Shown here: piece after piece, positions 62,190 to 64,000 of the stretch
How positions within the stretch are numbered: the stretch's first letter is position 1
How the letters are laid out: each line of letters begins with the position of its first letter
Source of the DNA: Lachnospiraceae bacterium
Lineage (GTDB): Bacteria; Bacillota; Clostridia; Lachnospirales; Lachnospiraceae
DNA length: 64,000 nt
Reading direction: 5' to 3'
Assembly: GCA_031272185.1 (NCBI GenBank)
Contig: JAISUG010000045.1
Span: forward strand, 62,001 to 126,000
Notes under the pieces: model-generated
Told to the model about the DNA's origin: nothing
What the model saw: only the letters and a program-made list of their open reading frames with translations
The model's database searches: none
Translations under genes and position numbers: made by a program

Positions 62190-63474
62190 CGTCCATGCCC
62201 TCCTTCGTGTGGGCCGCCCCTACACCGGCGCCGTCGCTTAAGCCGGTCCGGGCCGCTGATGTGGAAACCGCCGGGGCGGACAGTGTGTCAAACGCCGGCG
62301 CATCGGTGTTTTCGGGCCCGGTGCCGTTCCCCGGGGGTGGCGCCAACGCCGCCCCGGCGGCCGCCCCGTCAGGGGGGGGCGTGCCTGCCTGGTCACGCAG
62401 CCCTATGCCGGTCTTTAGCTGGCGGACGATGTCCCGCCGCAGTGCCTCCCGCTGCCCCCTGGCGGTGACCATGGTCATGAGCAGCCCCAGGAGTATCAGC
62501 AGGTCGGAGGCGAAGTTCTGGTAGTAGCTGGTCACCGAGAAGCCAGGGATCATCTTTACCAGCATGGAGAAGAAATAGTACACGGAGTTCTGGATGAGCA
62601 CCAGGAACCCCGCGCCGGAGATGGCGCAGCCCACGGTGCCCCAGCCGCCGAAAGACAGGCCGCCGATGATGCAGGCGGAGAGGGAGCGGATGCCGTAGTC
62701 CTCGGCCTGGAGGGGGTTGCCCGCGGCGGTCATCAGGGTGAGGCACACGCCCGCGGCGCCGATGATGAAGCCTTTGAGCAGGAATGCCTTCAGCTGCACG
62801 CCCATGGGGCTGATGCCGGCGGCGAAGGCGTCCCGCTGGTTGCCGCCCACGGCGTACATGTGGGTACCCAGCCGGGTGCGGCGCACGTAAGCCCAGATGA
62901 GGAGCACCAGCGCCAGCCCCAGGATAGAGGCGGGGATGAACCCGAAGATCTGGGAATCATAGGCTTTGTAGTAGAGCTTTTCCACCTTGCCCTGGGGGAC
63001 GCTCATGATCATGACGTTCACGCCCTTGATGACGAATGTGAGCGCATAGCTGGCCAGGAGCGCGGGGAGCCGCAGCACGGAGCAGCAGACCCAGCACAGC
63101 AGCGACGCCAGGATGGCCGCCCCTATGCCCAGGAGGCAGCTCAGGGGGAAGGGGATGCCCCACTCCTGCCCGGTCATGATGACCACCACGTTCACCAGGG
63201 CCATCTGGACACCGCAGGAGATGTCCATGGTGCCTGTCATGAGCAGCAGGCTCTGGGCGATGGCCGCAAGCATGAAGGGCGTGTTCTTGGTGAAGAGGGT
63301 GTTGATGTTCTTCACGGTGAAGAACGACGCCGGGCCCTGGAGCGCGGCATTGAGCACCAGCGCCGCCAAAAACAGCATGGAACCGGCGAAGGCGGGCGAG
63401 GTATGGAAACGGCCCAGCGCCTGCCTGGCGGATGCCAGGAGATACGAGGGTGTCGGTTTGGTTTTCGTGTTCAT
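62179..63474 (-). CDS. Monosaccharide-type ABC transporter permease A (system 3)
   Basis: This 431-residue RbsC-like permease has TGTMDISCGVQMALVNVVVI and ACIIGGLSFGGWGTVGCA motifs and about ten helices. An extra C-terminal tail of about 80 residues is rich in Ala/Pro/Gly/Thr, unlike normal members (about 330 residues). Its start overlaps the ATPase stop by four bases (ATGA), showing operon coupling. Confidence 0.88.
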   Translation of the reverse strand: MNTKTKPTPSYLLASARQALGRFHTSPAFAGSMLFLAALVLNAALQGPASFFTVKNINTLFTKNTPFMLAAIAQSLLLMTGTMDISCGVQMALVNVVVIMTGQEWGIPFPLSCLLGIGAAILASLLCWVCCSVLRLPALLASYALTFVIKGVNVMIMSVPQGKVEKLYYKAYDSQIFGFIPASILGLALVLLIWAYVRRTRLGTHMYAVGGNQRDAFAAGISPMGVQLKAFLLKGFIIGAAGVCLTLMTAAGNPLQAEDYGIRSLSACIIGGLSFGGWGTVGCAISGAGFLVLIQNSVYYFFSMLVKMIPGFSVTSYYQNFASDLLILLGLLMTMVTARGQREALRRDIVRQLKTGIGLRDQAGTPPPDGAAAGAALAPPPGNGTGPENTDAPAFDTLSAPAVSTSAARTGLSDGAGVGAAHTKEGMDDER

Positions 63475-64000
63475 GGCGTCGCCCCCTTTCCGCCGCCGCC
63501 CCCCGTCGCCGGGGACATGGCGGCCGACGCATCCGCCGCGCCGGGAAACCCAGGTGAACTTGCCACCGGAAAACCGTCCGAATGCGGGCCGGACGGCGAT
63601 GGTGCACCCGGAATGGAACGTGAAATGCTGCGACCCGACAAACTGTCCGAATGTGGGCCTGACGGTGATGGTGCATCTGCAGCACCGGGCCCGGACATGC
63701 CCAGCATGGCTGCCGCCAGGGCCTCGGGCGTTTTCTGGGCGCCGGAGAGCACCGCATTCACATGGCCCTCGTAGAATACATAGATGCGGTCCGCATTGTC
63801 CAGCAGCTCCTCTGTCTCGCTTAGGCTCATGACCACGGTCATGCCTTCCTGCGCACAGCGGCGCAAGATCTGGTGTATCTCCCGGCGGGAGTGGATGTCA
63901 ACGCCCTTGGTGGGGTCGTCCAGCAAAAGCAGCTTCGGCGACATGGCAATCCAGCGTGCCACCACCAGTTTCTGCTGGTTGCCGCCGGAGAGGGAGTTGG
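63471..64000 (-). CDS. Monosaccharide-type ABC transporter ATP-binding subunit (system 3), partial
   Basis: The C-terminal 175 residues of an RbsA-type ATPase; the gene continues past the window edge. The second cassette signature LSGGNQQKLVVARW, Walker B LLLLDDPTKGVD and the VVMSLSETEELL switch region are visible. The last 70 residues are a Ser/Pro/Gly/Ala tail containing an in-frame 69-base-offset repeat (SGPHSD twice), not seen in ordinary RbsA proteins. Confidence 0.9.
   Translation of the reverse strand, partial: NSLSGGNQQKLVVARWIAMSPKLLLLDDPTKGVDIHSRREIHQILRRCAQEGMTVVMSLSETEELLDNADRIYVFYEGHVNAVLSGAQKTPEALAAAMLGMSGPGAADAPSPSGPHSDSLSGRSISRSIPGAPSPSGPHSDGFPVASSPGFPGAADASAAMSPATGGGGGKGATP
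63571..63675. repeat. 36-base coding repeat pair in the ATPase tail (offset 69)
   Basis: 63571–63606 recurs at 63640–63675 with about four mismatches, in the same reading frame and separated by 33 bases that show no similarity to what follows the second copy. Confidence 0.9.

Noticed and set aside
1..64000. rRNA, tRNA, riboswitch or insertion-sequence genes
   Set aside because: No transposase, cloverleaf, rRNA segment or recognisable riboswitch core was found by reading both strands; short structured RNAs could still be missed without covariance searches.

Overview
The window reads as chromosome of a GC-rich, strictly anaerobic, butyrate-forming bacterium, most likely a Bacillota/Clostridia lineage. 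Support comes from strong AGGAGG ribosome sites, a phosphotransbutyrylase–butyrate kinase pair, a 4-hydroxybutyryl-CoA dehydratase with its CoA-transferase, and oxygen-sensitive iron–sulphur flavoenzymes. The organism assignment is inference; no rRNA or tRNA gene was seen.

Region 1 (1–9.4 kb): the 3' end of a class III aminotransferase, a convergent 4-hydroxybutyrate CoA-transferase, a YjiH-type membrane protein, an Hsp90/HtpG protein with repeat-rich insertions, and two near-identical crotonase-fold proteins. Region 2 (9.5–30.5 kb): a CoA-ester fermentation block on the plus strand with 4-hydroxybutyryl-CoA dehydratase, three short-chain dehydrogenases, crotonase, 3-hydroxyacyl-CoA dehydrogenase, two thiolases, butyrate kinase, phosphate butyryltransferase, a beta-keto acid cleavage enzyme and a two-subunit CoA-transferase. 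A complete monosaccharide-type ABC transporter and two LysR regulators lie within it. Together these genes could turn 4-hydroxybutyrate or a beta-keto acid into crotonyl-CoA/acetoacetyl-CoA and on to butyrate with ATP gain. Butyryl-CoA dehydrogenase and ETF are not in the window.

Region 3 (30.7–39 kb): a multidomain NuoG/GltD/NuoF-like iron–sulphur flavoprotein paired with a fumarate-reductase-type flavoprotein (a likely NAD(P)H-driven soluble reductase), followed by a second ABC sugar-type transporter on the minus strand. Region 4 (39.1–58.5 kb): five Old Yellow Enzyme/2,4-dienoyl-CoA reductase-type iron–sulphur flavoproteins (plus a relic of a sixth), a UGSC-family-like protein, three secondary transporters and a LysR regulator. 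This looks like a catabolic or respiratory island for alpha,beta-unsaturated compounds. Region 5 (58.6–64 kb): a Gfo/Idh/MocA oxidoreductase, a DeoR regulator and a third ABC sugar-type transporter running off the window edge.

The most unusual signal is not a gene. Throughout the window, segments of about 20–40 bases are copied once at an offset usually of 66–84 bases, often straddling the stop codon of a gene and sometimes in frame inside a coding region. Unrelated proteins (HtpG, a flavoenzyme, an MFS carrier, an oxidoreductase, a binding protein) also carry Pro/Ala/Gly-rich inserts. A second non-gene signal is a shared TTKTACAAT element at the -35 position of at least four predicted promoters.
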